Program-made: the position numbers and the translations under genes | In this document: in pieces, positions 11,159 to 20,886 of the stretch | Numbering within the stretch: the stretch's first letter is position 1 | Layout of the letters: every line of letters begins with the position of its first letter | NCBI GenBank assembly: GCA_951217055.1 | Contig: OX578284.1 | Span: forward strand, 44,233,467 to 44,297,466 | DNA length: 64,000 nucleotides | Reading direction: 5' to 3' | Source: Gerris lacustris | Lineage: Eukaryota; Arthropoda; Insecta; Hemiptera; Gerridae | Notes under the pieces: model-generated | The model's input: the letters and a program-made list of their open reading frames with translations, nothing else | What the model was told of the DNA's origin: nothing | Database searches by the model: none

Positions 11159-11265
11159 TGATCTTATTAGGGAAACATGACACCTTAAGCTTTTTGCGCT
11201 GATATACCTTGATCTTATTAGGTAAAGATACCTCGATCATATTACGTACTAATACCCTGATTTAT
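10595..11265. repeat. Short direct repeats split by a SINE
   Basis: A unit containing TTTTTGCGC[CT]GA[CT]ATACC followed by TTGATCTTATTAGG and AAAGATACCT occurs about three times (near 10596, 10650 and 11192). The second copy is interrupted by the SINE at 10678-11157 and resumes after it. This gives the pre-insertion order. Confidence 0.7.
10678..11157 (+). mobile_element. SINE family E, copy 1 (tRNA-derived, TAC tail)
   Basis: Flanked by a TTGATCTTA target duplication (10669-10677 and 11158-11166). The head GCCAGCGTGGCCGAG...AAGGCGCTCGC resembles a class II tRNA (Leu/Ser type), with an A-box-like TGGCCGAG and a B-box GGTTCGATCCC near 10748. The body holds a ~103-bp unit present twice (GGGCGAGGGACACCCC near 10806 and 10909) that copy 2 lacks. 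Then comes a conserved 3' module shared with copy 2 (ACTCGCTTCGGCGGTACA near 10977), and a (TAC)n tail. It would depend on a LINE partner for reverse transcription. Confidence 0.85.
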
Positions 11266-11751
11266 CGCGCTAAAATAGATCATCGATTTTCAGCGATAGG
11301 CCTCCATTTTAACAGTTTCATTCTCTTCTTGTTTCATTATAAAGAAACTAATTTAACCAGGCATGGTTAGAATGCCCAATCTGACAATTAGGAATAAAGA
11401 GAGACTTTTACCCATTAAATGATCTGCTTTAGAGCAGGTGAGACTGAGTACAAGAGTTAAGAGAGAGTTTGGAATCTTACTAGTAAATGAAGATGGTCGT
11501 CATAAGTGGATCAACATTAATATCATCTGACAAGTAGTCACTTAAGTATTTGAAAGCCGGCAATATACAATAAAGTTACTTTTAGTAGAGCTCTATTCTT
11601 CATTGTTTATTAATTGACTTCGTTCATTAAGAGAGTAATTAAGCTAGCCATATTCTCTTACCAATTAGTGTTGATATGCTCAAAATGCCCAATTAATTCG
11701 ACTTCCTTAATTTGAAAAAGACTTTGGCTAAATCTATGTGCCCCTTATTTT
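11266..11751. other. No gene seen
   Basis: AT-rich DNA between SINE E and family C. No feature was recognised. Confidence 0.4.
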
Positions 11752-13757
11752 TACTACGTTTTTATTAGCTTGCTTTCTTGTTTGTTTGTCTGTTTGTTTG
11801 CTTGTTTGTTTGTTTGTGTGTGTGTCCAGTACAAATTCTGCAATCGATTTTTATCTAACTTCCAGAGTAGCTAGACATTTGAAACTTTAGAATAGCTGAG
11901 AACAAGATGACAATGCATTATTTAAAACTTTTAGCCATCTTTCAGCAGAATTTAATTAGTTTTCAGCAAATTTTGCTGCATGGAAAGTTAGTTTGGAAAA
12001 ATCCGCAAGTTATTTTATTTGTTTTGACATGACCCATATTTACGATCTTCATTTTGACGGGTTTCAAATTTATGATTTTTTACTTTAGTACCTTGTAGGG
12101 CTGATAAATTTGTTAAAATGTACAAGAATGATTAGGCCTTTTTGTTATGTAAAAACTAATAGTATTTTTTAAGAGATAAACATTGAATGGCAGCGAAACA
12201 GGAAAAGTAAGCAAAGAAATATATTAACTGACGTGTGATAACCAAGTTTGTTTACACTTGTGTCCTAGGTATCGGTTTAATTTTTCTGCATCTGCACTTC
12301 TTTACTTGTACTTAGTTTTCTTCTCTTACCGTCCCCTACACGGGGGCATATCGATGGCACAGTTTAAATTCGGTGTTGGCGAGATCCGTTGTACAAAGAG
12401 TTGTCCTTTTATAGGTTTAAGATCAGCTGTCTAGTTGGTTGTCATTTATATGAAGTAAATAAATTCGGAACTATTTTTGGAACGAAATTCTTTATGGCAG
12501 TTCTGGAGCCCGGGAGTGAATCCGAAAAAAACGACCAAAATCACCGTCACAAAAATAACCGTCACAAAATCACCGTCACGCAAAAAGCGTCACGAAATCT
12601 ACGGATGACGATAACTTGTGTAAAAATTGACCGACGTAGTTGAAATTTGGTTTACATGTTCATTTTACCAATGCCCAGGACAGTTTCGTTGGACAACGTT
12701 ATCCGCCCAAGCGTTCACGCGCAACGCTCGCGTAAACGTAAGCTTCAAATTTAAAATTGGAATTTTAGGACGGGAAAAAATTCTAACTTTATCTATTTAA
12801 TGAGACAAACAACTTTTATAAATATTTTTTTTTAGTAAAACGAACACCGACTCTGCTGTGAAGTGATAAAGATCGCTAAATTTATTAAAGTGGACCTAAA
12901 CGTTTAATATAAAGAAAACAACGTTTTTACCGATATCTTACGTTCTAACGTAACGATTTTAATAAAACTTCATACACATCGTCTAAAGTACAATTGAAAC
13001 AGGCATGTAAAATTTCAACCTGATAAAAGCAGCAGTTTTTTTTTACAGTGACGTGATATATTTTACAATTTTTAAAAGTTGATGTCCCAAGTGTTGGGTT
13101 TGTAGTTTATAGGTGGAATATTAAGAATGTAGAGTGATTCCCCCTCTACTATCCTTCGTTTGGTATCCTTTCGTGCGCAATCCCAACTCTTCTATCTTTC
13201 CATCTCTTGCTCACTATACTCTCTCTCTCTTACTCCTTCTTCCTGTCAAACTCGCTATTTATCCACAAAACAACGCTTTTTTCAATTATTGTTTCTATCA
13301 TTGAGAAAAGTATTCTTATATTATTTAAAATGGAAAGTGCACCAAGAGCATCGTCAGAAATTGACAGTGTCGACTGTGCTAAATTATTAACCAGTAAAAC
13401 TGTAAATATATAAGTATAAATTGATGTAATAAAATAATATTGCTCATAAGCGGATCAAGATATTTTTATAGTAAGTCTTATGTAATAATTTTACTAATAA
13501 TATTTTTCTAATTGAGTCAAAAATATTTATTGGAACGAGTAGTTAGCAACGTATCGTACTTAGAAGTGTGATTTTATATTTAATGACAAATGTAAGGAAC
13601 TTCGTTCCTATACCGGGTGTCCCGCGACACCACACGTATTTTTTTTCTCCACCAACATTACATATAACAATAACAATTATATTATCAACACTACATATGA
13701 TTCAACGAAAATATAAAAGTTCTTTTTATCTTGTAATTATTTAAAATAAGTTTTTAA
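11752..13757 (+). mobile_element. Family C element, copy 1, split by family D
   Basis: Starts TACTACGTTTTTATTAGC and runs through a TTTG-rich tract. It is the reverse complement of the copy at 26140-26749, and parts recur at 63115-63455. Homology to the 26-kb copy stops at GAACTATTTTT (12478) and resumes at CACCAACATTACAT (from about 13651). The intervening family D is therefore a later insertion. No coding capacity is evident. Confidence 0.75.
12479..13636 (+). mobile_element. Family D element, copy 1, nested in family C
   Basis: Starts GGAACGAAATTC. Its right side carries the inverted GTAAGGAACTTCGTTCC, followed by a hairpin tail (GGTGTCCCGCGACACC) and ACACG. The flanks TATTTTT (12472-12478) and TATTTTT (from 13637) fit a target duplication or a preferred T-rich target; copy 2 has the same arrangement. 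Inside, about 12607-12900 is a core also found in family B copies at 30400 and 54480. A series of CACCGTCAC words lies near 12540-12590. Open frames inside have no recognisable domain. Confidence 0.75.
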
Positions 13758-14634
13758 AAGTTATATAAAAGAAGTGATTTCAATCAGATACATCACTATT
13801 TTTCCCAAATCACAAAATAACATTTTTATCCAACCTCACAATTGTTTACTACATCATCTTCTATGTATGAATAAACATGCAAAAAACATGCAAGTTATAG
13901 ACTATAACATAAAATTTTGTTAAAACAATATAAATATTTACATTTTCATACTTAAAATATAAAAACGCATTAAAAGTTTTACTGTTCCTCAGATTTGAAT
14001 TTTGCCAATATTATCTAGGGGATATTCAGTTTTATTATTCGCAGTATAAATTTTTTTAAAATTCTCATCACTTAAGTTTAATTTTTAAAAAAAAAAAATC
14101 TCTCTTTAAAAGGAAATTTTGTACAAAGATGAAGGAAATGTTTAAAAAATTACTTTTCTCGAAGGATGTTTTTTTAAAACAAAATTTTAGCTCGTTATTT
14201 TTTATATCCTTGAATAAGTGGAGTTGTTTGTCGAGTTTTCAGAAATGTTTACTTAAAATTCTTAAATTCAGTCTCTCTCCACACCATGTTCTGAGTTAAT
14301 GTTCAACTTAGAACATTACCAATTTGAATTTGTGACCTAGATTAACTTCTTAATATTTTTTGCTTCTTCTTTAGATTAGGTTAATATTTTACATTTATCT
14401 AATATTATAATATATATTCATATTTATTAAACCATTATTTCTCTTTTATTGAGATTAAAAATTCTAGAAATTAGAATCACAATAAATAGTAAATAATTTT
14501 TTATTTCATTAAATCCTCTTTACTCAGTGAGTATTAGAAAGATATGAAATACCGTTAAATTGCTAAATATTGGCCTTTAAAGAATTCATTAGGGACTGGT
14601 GAATAATGTAGGTAAATCCATATCTTCATACAAA
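13758..14634. other. No gene seen
   Basis: Strongly AT-rich; no structured repeat or coding signal was recognised. Confidence 0.4.
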
Positions 14635-14770
14635 ACGATAAATAATTGAACTGCTAAAATTAGGTGTGACGCATAACGAAATTGGAGACTCCCTCAACAG
14701 CAGTATTCCCGATCAAAAAAAGATTTTACTAAAGAATAATGTAATCATATCCTGCCATGATCTGAGAATC
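14635..14770 (+). pseudogene. Possible decayed transposase HTH fragment
   Basis: One plus-strand frame reads IIELLKLGVTHNEIGDSLN, which resembles the first helix-turn-helix of Tc1/mariner-type transposases. Downstream the frame is broken by stops and no DDE catalytic core is visible. If correct, it is a short relic. The call rests on that single motif. Confidence 0.3.
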
Positions 14771-15159
14771 TGTGATGCAGTCCATTAGATATTTAGAGAA
14801 ATCTCCATTAGGTATACATGAAGAGTTTTGAGTTACTGAATCACAAAAATGTTGACGTTTTATTAAAAACGCTAAAGGGTTTGACGATTAATGTCAACGA
14901 TAAGGAGATGAGGTATATATAAAGGGTTAGAACGTTTAATGAAATGGGTCCATCACTATCAAGCTGAGTGAAGATTTTTAGTCAATGCCCATCTCCTCCG
15001 ACCGTCGACCGAGATTGTGATGGCCACTTGAATTGGATATACTGTGGCCGGAGAGTTATCCATCATTAAACAGAAAATTAAAAGATGACATAGAAAATAA
15101 AAGGCAGTGCATGTTGATAAATAAGTAGTTTTTTTAAAAAAAATCCGGGGGACCAAGGG
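14771..15159. other. No gene supported
   Basis: No feature recognised. A minus-strand open frame of 65 codons at 14959-15156 overlaps the A/T run at 15128-15143 and shows no known domain. Confidence 0.35.
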
Positions 15160-15550
15160 CCGAAGTCATAGACTACCAAGTGTGTCCATTGAGGAAACTC
15201 ACGTAGCCTCGTATCAGTCCAATACTGGATCAATCTCCAGTACCCAGTACTGGGCTTGGCTGTCTGGTATCAATACCAGTCAACCAACCCCTTCACACAT
15301 GAATGAAGTGGACAACTCTGGACACATTTGATCGATTTTTATCAAGCCAACATGAGAGTGTCGATCATGGTTTCCCAAGCCGAAAACTGGTAGTGCTGAT
15401 CGAAAGATTTAGCACCACCACAATGCTGGGTGGACGTTGAGGGTGCCCAGTCTAGGAATTTAACCCAGAGCAATGTGATCAGTGGTGGTGGTCACCCATC
15501 CAACCACTAACCACGCCCGATTCTACATAACTTCAATGATTGAAAGCCAA
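15160..15550 (-). repeat. 5S rRNA-like SINE or retropseudogene relic
   Basis: On the minus strand, 15545-15485 reads GAAGTTATGTAGAATCGGGC, then GTGGTTAGTGGTTGGATGGG, then TGACC. This closely follows the 3' half of 5S rRNA, which has GGTCGGGC-TGGTTAGTAC-TTGGATGGGAGACC. The sequence then runs about 320 bases without further 5S similarity and ends near CCCCCGGATTTTTTT, a T-rich end. This fits a 5S-derived SINE (SINE3-like) or a chimeric retrocopy. The 5' half of 5S is not clear. It is not a functional 5S gene. Confidence 0.55.
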
Positions 15551-15611
15551 CTGCTCTCTTATTCGAGCTACCGGGACCTCCGAGTCTTGTTTCACCAGGA
15601 AAACTCTTCTG

Positions 15612-15712
15612 ATAGCTGACCACAAAGACATTCAAAAGACAGCTGTGACATCTACAAGACAGTTGTGGCATCCAGAATATAGCTGAAACATCCACAAGAC
15701 AGCTGTAGAATT
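15612..15712. repeat. Short tandem repeat, ~21-24 bp unit
   Basis: About five imperfect copies of a unit like AAGACAGCTGTGACATC(C/T)AC lie between 15612 and 15712. Confidence 0.65.
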
Positions 15713-16718
15713 TCAATATCCTTTAATCCTTAATTCACTCATTTTTACTGACAACCCTTCAGTTAAAAAACTCGCCTCGATAAAGTTTTTAACCGACATT
15801 GAAATAGCATAAACCATCGCCTTAATGACATGGCATCGGCTGTCCATTATTTCAATGACACTACCTCATATTTTAAAAAGGAATTTATCCACTTCGGTTT
15901 CTGAGATAATGACAACACGACGCGATAATGACGCACAAAGCCGCAATAGATACTAAACATATTTGTCTTATAATAAAACTTTTTCTTTGAGTTATATTGA
16001 AAATATATAATTCTATTCGACTGATTGATACCATGCGGCTCAAATAACCAATTATCTTGTTTTTATAACCACTAATATGACTCGAAATACAAAGCCAGTT
16101 CACTGCTTATTTATTCATTTTTTTTGTAATATCTTTATTAACTTCAATTGACAAACTACAACCAATAACTCAATTCCCCTTGTTATATCATAGAAAAAAG
16201 TTGTTGAATTTTATTTTCTCTTCATTATTCTTATTTATTTATTATTTTTTCTAACAAAAAAAATGAATGTTAGTGTTATATAATCTGTTTATCTCGTTTG
16301 CCTCTCAGTACTAGGCTATAATTTCAAATCAGTCTCTTGATATTTGCCCAGACTGAACATTAAACCATTATTTATTCCCGGTGCATTTATTATGTTTTTT
16401 TATATTCTCTCTCCAGCATCATGAACATTAATCATGGTTCTTATAATGGGTATTCTAGAGGAACATAATGGCTGTTTTGTCACTGTAATACTGCTATTAT
16501 GTCAAATTAGATTACATCTAGCGAATATTCAAATTTATTTTTGGTTGTACAGCTCCCAATTTTTTTTCATTAAGTGGAATTAATTTGATTTACATATATT
16601 TTTTATGTATAAATTGACAAATTTAGTTATAATATAACGTTCAATAATTCCTTATTTCCTTCACTATAAATTCTGAAACCAAAGTGTAAAAATAACTGTA
16701 ATCAAATCAATAAAAAAA
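15713..16718. other. No gene seen
   Basis: AT-rich DNA with several T runs (16115-16125, 16230-16265, 16560). The minus-strand open frame at 15885-16103 has no recognisable motif. Confidence 0.35.
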
Positions 16719-16765
16719 GTCTGCCAATTAGTGTGGCACATAGCTTCCTCGCGTCCTTTCGTACA
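16719..16765 (+). mobile_element. Family B terminal fragment
   Basis: GTCTGCCAATTAGTGTGGCA followed by CATAGCTTCCTCGCGTCC matches the left terminal repeat of the element at 6157. No internal B sequence follows; family A copy c begins 20 bases later. Confidence 0.7.
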
Positions 16766-16785
16766 CTTTAATAATTTAGTATTTT

Positions 16786-17352
16786 TATCTACGATTGATA
16801 CGAAATATAAACATGGTATCTCTGTTTAGATGCGTAGAAAGTGATTCTTTACGTACTTGTATTCATTGCGCATGCGCGTCTCATAGTTCTGAAGAATTCC
16901 TCTTCTTTACCACCCTAGGTTACCGACCTGAAGAGGAATTCTTCAGCTTTACGCACGATTAGCGAGTTCGTTTACATTTAACAAAACTGATTTGCTGTTA
17001 TTTTATTAAAGTAACTGTTTTATAATATATATATCGAGTTTTTAGTGAAAAACAATGAGTGATTCAAGTGCTTTGACGAAAATGTGGAGAACAATACTCC
17101 TCCAGAAATAATTGATTCGGCAAAAAATACAACTCAAGAATTAATGCCATCTTTATCAAGAGAGAGATACGAACTTACATACAGCAAGTTTATTTTTTTC
17201 TGAATTTATTATTTAAATCTAACAACCGTAGATAAAGTACGGTACGCAACTCGTGCGAAAACGGCATTTTCCATTTTTCGTGTGGTTTTACTACCCTCGC
17301 TGTCACTCGGGTGCAAACTCCACACTCGCATGCAAAATGCTACTTTCCGCGT
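16786..17352 (+). mobile_element. Family A element, copy c
   Basis: Core 16786-17234 runs TATCTACGATTGATACG to CAACCGTAGATA, with the attached GC-richer module to about 17352 (GCTACTTTCCGC). It closely matches copy b (4578-5157). The internal hairpin (about 16894-16947, CCTCTTCTTTACC) is degraded on its right arm. Non-coding. Confidence 0.75.
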
Positions 17353-17955
17353 GAAAAGAATAATAGAGTTCAACTCCTCTTACCTGCCGATGGTAGCAGT
17401 TCAAAAAATACAAAGAAAAAAGAATAATAGTAAAAATTAAAGTTAAAATTAAAATAATAAAAAAAATCCGAATGATAAATTAACTTCATAAACAATAAGT
17501 ATATTTTATAAAAAGATTTGTTATAAAAATATGAATTGAGATTTTACACCAAACGATGTGACACAGCAAATTGCCTCCTAACCGAAAACTCCTGCACACG
17601 ACGATTATTTTGTAAATTATATGAAAAGCGGGAAAGATAGATAAAAGATAGAGGTTCTAATAAAAATATACAAAAAGAAGAAAAGGAAGCTAAATAATAA
17701 GAATAATCTGGGTGCATATAAGTTGTCGGTCAGTTTCAAATAATAAATGATTAATGATTACTTATATTAAATTAGGTGTATAATTACAAAAGATAAAGTG
17801 AGATAATAATAAATAATTACAAATAATTAACTTTCTTAGTATAAACAATTTGAAAGGTTCTGGATTATAAAATAAAAATGTAGAGTTTTAGAAAGAAAGG
17901 TGGGGCCAAGGTATAAGTCAGAAGATAAATAAAGTAAGCAAAGCTTAATTGAAAG
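17353..17955. other. AT-rich flank of the Gypsy element, no gene seen
   Basis: AT-rich sequence with no recognised feature. Its last five bases (GAAAG) are the left target duplication of the LTR element. Confidence 0.45.
17951..17955. repeat. Target site duplication GAAAG (left)
   Basis: Five bases identical to 22125-22129, directly abutting the two LTRs. This is the size expected for Gypsy integration. Confidence 0.9.
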
Positions 17956-18053
17956 TGTAGTAGAGTGAATGACATTGTCGTGTCATGTCAGGTTTTATTG
18001 TTAGATTGAGTAAATATATAAAACTGTTAATTTCCACTGTTAAATATCTTACA
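17956..18053 (+). repeat. 5' LTR (98 bp)
   Basis: TGTAGTAGAG...ATCTTACA, beginning TG and ending CA. It is identical base for base to 22027-22124. It contains a TATATAAA word near 18015 that could serve as the promoter TATA box. At 98 bp it is very short for a Gypsy LTR. Confidence 0.95.
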
Positions 18054-18054
18054 A

Positions 18055-18070
18055 TTGGCGACGAGGATGC
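18055..18070 (+). promoter_or_regulatory. Primer binding site candidate
   Basis: TTGGCGACGAGGAT begins one base after the 5' LTR. This is the position of the tRNA primer site, and TGGCGAC words are common there in Gypsy elements. I cannot assign the tRNA species. The gag ATG (18067) overlaps its end. Confidence 0.7.
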
Positions 18071-18456
18071 CTTACAAAAAATCAGATAGACGACAGGAAC
18101 CAGGGACATCCAATGAAGGGAGTAATAATGAAAATAATGATAGACTAAGTAATGAAAATAATTATAGACTAAATAATTTTAAATTTGATAACTTTGACAG
18201 TGAAATAGAAAGTTGGAAGTACTATATCCAACGATTTGAACTGGAACTATCACTTCACGGGTTATTGAATCCTACTAGTCAAGATGAGAAAGGAATAAGA
18301 AAGAAACTCTTTCTATCTCGTATAGGTCCACAGGCTTTTAAGATGTTAGTAGACCATTGCTTCCCTGAAAACATTTTAAACTTTAGTTATGACGATATAA
18401 AAAAAAAAAATCCAACTACTACATCCAAACTTCTTGTGTACTTGCAGAAAGGGTAG
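18067..18456 (+). CDS. gag: gag, N-terminal part
   Basis: The first ATG after the 5' LTR is at 18067 (MPYKKSDRRQ...). A longer frame from 18055 would start with TTG inside the primer site and is unlikely to be real. The 129 codons hold a polar, Asn-rich N-terminus and then a region typical of retrotransposon capsid (IESWKYYIQRFELEL). The frame ends at a stop (18454-18456) shortly after a 12-A run (18399-18410). The capsid homology continues in another frame, so this is one half of Gag, joined to the next frame by frameshift or interrupted by an indel. Confidence 0.8.
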   Translation: MPYKKSDRRQEPGTSNEGSNNENNDRLSNENNYRLNNFKFDNFDSEIESWKYYIQRFELELSLHGLLNPTSQDEKGIRKKLFLSRIGPQAFKMLVDHCFPENILNFSYDDIKKKNPTTTSKLLVYLQKG

Positions 18457-19418
18457 CCTTTGGAAGGAGAGTTAGATCAGAAGAAGAATCAGTAACACAA
18501 TACGTAGCAATTCTTAGAAATCTAGCCAGCAAATGTGAATTCGGAACTTCGTTGGATGAAAGGCTCAGAGATCAACTAGTTTTAGGAATTGGCAAAGAAA
18601 CTTGGCAACAGGAATTAGTTAAGTTACATCCATCTAATACATTTACTTTAGAGGAGGTGAAAAGATCAGCATTATTATTAGAACAGGCTTCATTACACAT
18701 GAATTCTATAAGGCACGCTCAAGCTAACAGTGCCACTGGCATTTATAGAGTAGAACAATTAAAATCAAACTACTCCAAAGAAACAATAAATAAATTTAAA
18801 AAAAATAAAAGAACACTAGTTAAGGGTAGGGACTGTTTAAACTGTGGCTACAGTTTACACAAAAAAGGGACAAGGTGCCCCGCACTGAACAGCACGTGTT
18901 TAGCATGTTCAAGAACTGGACATTTTGCAAGAGTCTGTGCAGCAACAGGGCGCGCAGAAATTATTGATACTACAAGGACTCATAGGAGCACAAGGAAGGT
19001 CGTGGAAAATTCATCAACATCCTCCTCCTCATCTGAGGATGACGCCGAAAACAAGATAATGAACGTCAAGGCTAAGAGTAAAGCGGTTTTAACGGTTAAT
19101 ATAAATAATGTTGATGTTGAAATGCTGTACGACTCAGGTGCCTCACACACAGTTATTCCTAAATATATATGGAAGCAAATAGGATGTCCCTCTCTTAAGA
19201 AATGTAAAAATCTATACGCATATACAAATATTCCAATAAAGACGCTTGGGAAAACAAAAGTTTGCGTGAGGATGCAAGGGGTTACAAAGAAACTTTCGAT
19301 GTACGTAGTAAAAACCAAGGACACTCCTCTATTCGGATTAAATTGGATGATAGCATTCAATCATTCCTTTCCAAATGGAATCACGTTGTGTAAGGTTAAT
19401 AAAAAAAAATATAGTTAA
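18412..19418 (+). CDS. gag C-terminal part, nucleocapsid and aspartic protease
   Basis: The capsid continues here (LAERVAFGRRVRSEEESVTQ and LDERLRDQLVLGI are classic gag words). Two CCHC knuckles follow: C-X2-C-X4-H-X5-C at about 18834-18878 and C-X2-C-X4-H-X4-C at 18897-18938. A Ser-rich acidic linker precedes a retropepsin with active site D-S-G-A-S at 19131-19145. Protease and nucleocapsid share a frame. It starts by continuing from the frame at 18067, as no ATG suits. It ends at 19416-19418, after a nine-A run, and overlaps the RT frame by 44 bases. Confidence 0.85.
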
Positions 19419-20886
19419 AAACAAAACATATGAAGCACACATTGATGAAAGCTCTTTGTTGGAAAATCATAAGACCCTTTTTTCTGAGGGCACTGGGAGA
19501 GTAAAAAACTATTTTGCTAAAATCCATCTCACAAACAATGCACAACCAAAAATATTTCGTCCCAGACAAGTTCCTTTTGCATTAAGACCTCAAGTTGAAC
19601 AAGAACTGGATCGGCTACAAAAAGAAGGGATAATTGAACCTGTAAATCCAGCTGATACTCAAATTGAGTGGGCATCCCCTATTGTAATTGCTGTAAAACC
19701 AACTGGAAAAGTGCGGATATGCGCTGATTTTAAAGTGACCATAAACAAATATGTTGCACACGACCGGCATCCACTGCCACGTTTTGAAGAGGTCACTAGT
19801 AAACTCAGTGGTGGCTTACAATTTACAGCAATAGATTTAAGGGATGCTTACTTACAAATTGAAGTTCACCCAGAATGTAGACACTATTTTATCATTACCA
19901 CTCAAAAAGGCTACTTTGTTTATAGACGTCTTCCGTTTGGAGTGACAGCAGCCCCAGCAATATTCCAAAGATTAATGGACCAACTACTAGGAGACATGGA
20001 AGGAGTGGCGTGCTACTTAGATGACGTAGTGGTGACGGGAAAGACAAGAGAAGAACACATGAGAAGAGTTAACGAAGTTCTAAATCGGTTAGAAAGAGCT
20101 GGAATGAAAGTAAACAAGGAAAAGTGTAAGTGGCTACAAAATTCAATAAACTATCTGGGACACCGAATCGACAAAGAGGGAATACATCCGACATTAGAAA
20201 AAATAAAAGCTGTAAAGGAAATGCCCATGCCAGAAAATGTAACTCAACTCCGAGCATTCTTAGGATCCATAAACTACTACGGAAGATTTATAGAACACTT
20301 ACAAACACATTGTGCACCATTACATAGATTAATCAAAAAAGGAGCTAAATGGAACTGGACCAATAATGATAAAGAAATTTTTAATAAACTTAAAAATATT
20401 TTGTCGTCTTCTAAATTCCTTGCACATTACAATGCCGATCTACCAATCATTCTTTCAACAGACGCCAGTGATTACGGAGTTGGTGCTGTACTTTTTCATC
20501 AATACCCTAACAAATCAGTTTTACCAATCGCTTATGCTTCAAGATCTTTAAAAGACTCAGAGAGAAAATATTCCGCAATAGATAAAGAAGCTTTAGCTAT
20601 TATTTTTGGAGTAAACAAATTTCACCAGTATTTATTTGGAAAAAAAATTATTTTGAAAACTGATCACAAACCTTTAGAAAAGATTTTTGGAGAAAATTCT
20701 GAACTACCTAAAACTGCAGCTAATAGATTATCGAGGTGGGCCATACACTTAAGTAATTATAATTATTCAATAGAGCACATACCAGGTTCAGAGAATTGCC
20801 CAGCAGATGCTTTATCGAGACTTCCAACAAAAGTGAAAGGAATAAAATTGAAAAACTCGGATCAGTTAAAAAAGCACACATATTAA
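19375..20886 (+). CDS. pol: pol: reverse transcriptase and RNase H
   Basis: An open frame of 503 codons. The ATG at 19375 is probably not used; real translation most likely enters from the protease frame around the A-run at 19401-19409. RT motifs are in order: WASPIV, RICADFK, FTAIDLRDAYLQI, RLPFGVTAAP and the catalytic YLDD at 20014-20025. A connection region follows, then RNase H with TDAS (about 20458), DKEAL and KTDHKPL. It ends at 20886, just after an A AAA AAG heptamer (20868-20874); integrase follows in the -1 frame. RT and RNase H look intact. Confidence 0.93.
   Translation: MESRCVRLIKKNIVKNKTYEAHIDESSLLENHKTLFSEGTGRVKNYFAKIHLTNNAQPKIFRPRQVPFALRPQVEQELDRLQKEGIIEPVNPADTQIEWASPIVIAVKPTGKVRICADFKVTINKYVAHDRHPLPRFEEVTSKLSGGLQFTAIDLRDAYLQIEVHPECRHYFIITTQKGYFVYRRLPFGVTAAPAIFQRLMDQLLGDMEGVACYLDDVVVTGKTREEHMRRVNEVLNRLERAGMKVNKEKCKWLQNSINYLGHRIDKEGIHPTLEKIKAVKEMPMPENVTQLRAFLGSINYYGRFIEHLQTHCAPLHRLIKKGAKWNWTNNDKEIFNKLKNILSSSKFLAHYNADLPIILSTDASDYGVGAVLFHQYPNKSVLPIAYASRSLKDSERKYSAIDKEALAIIFGVNKFHQYLFGKKIILKTDHKPLEKIFGENSELPKTAANRLSRWAIHLSNYNYSIEHIPGSENCPADALSRLPTKVKGIKLKNSDQLKKHTY
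20868..20874 (+). promoter_or_regulatory. Candidate -1 frameshift heptamer A_AAA_AAG
   Basis: In the RNase H frame the codons read TTA AAA AAG, giving the slippery pattern A AAA AAG. A slip of -1 here continues directly into the integrase frame, and without it a stop follows four codons later. I did not find an obvious pseudoknot by eye. A missing A in the assembly would explain it equally well. Confidence 0.45.

Noticed and set aside
13613..13636. Helitron 3' end (hairpin plus CTRR)
   Set aside because: The hairpin is present but no CTRR terminus follows and the flanks do not show A-T insertion.
18055..18066. A gag start at 18055
   Set aside because: The codon is TTG inside the primer-binding site; the first ATG is at 18067.
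18980..19360. 126-codon minus-strand frame over the Gypsy protease
   Set aside because: It lies antisense to a well-supported protease and nucleocapsid region and has no motif of its own.
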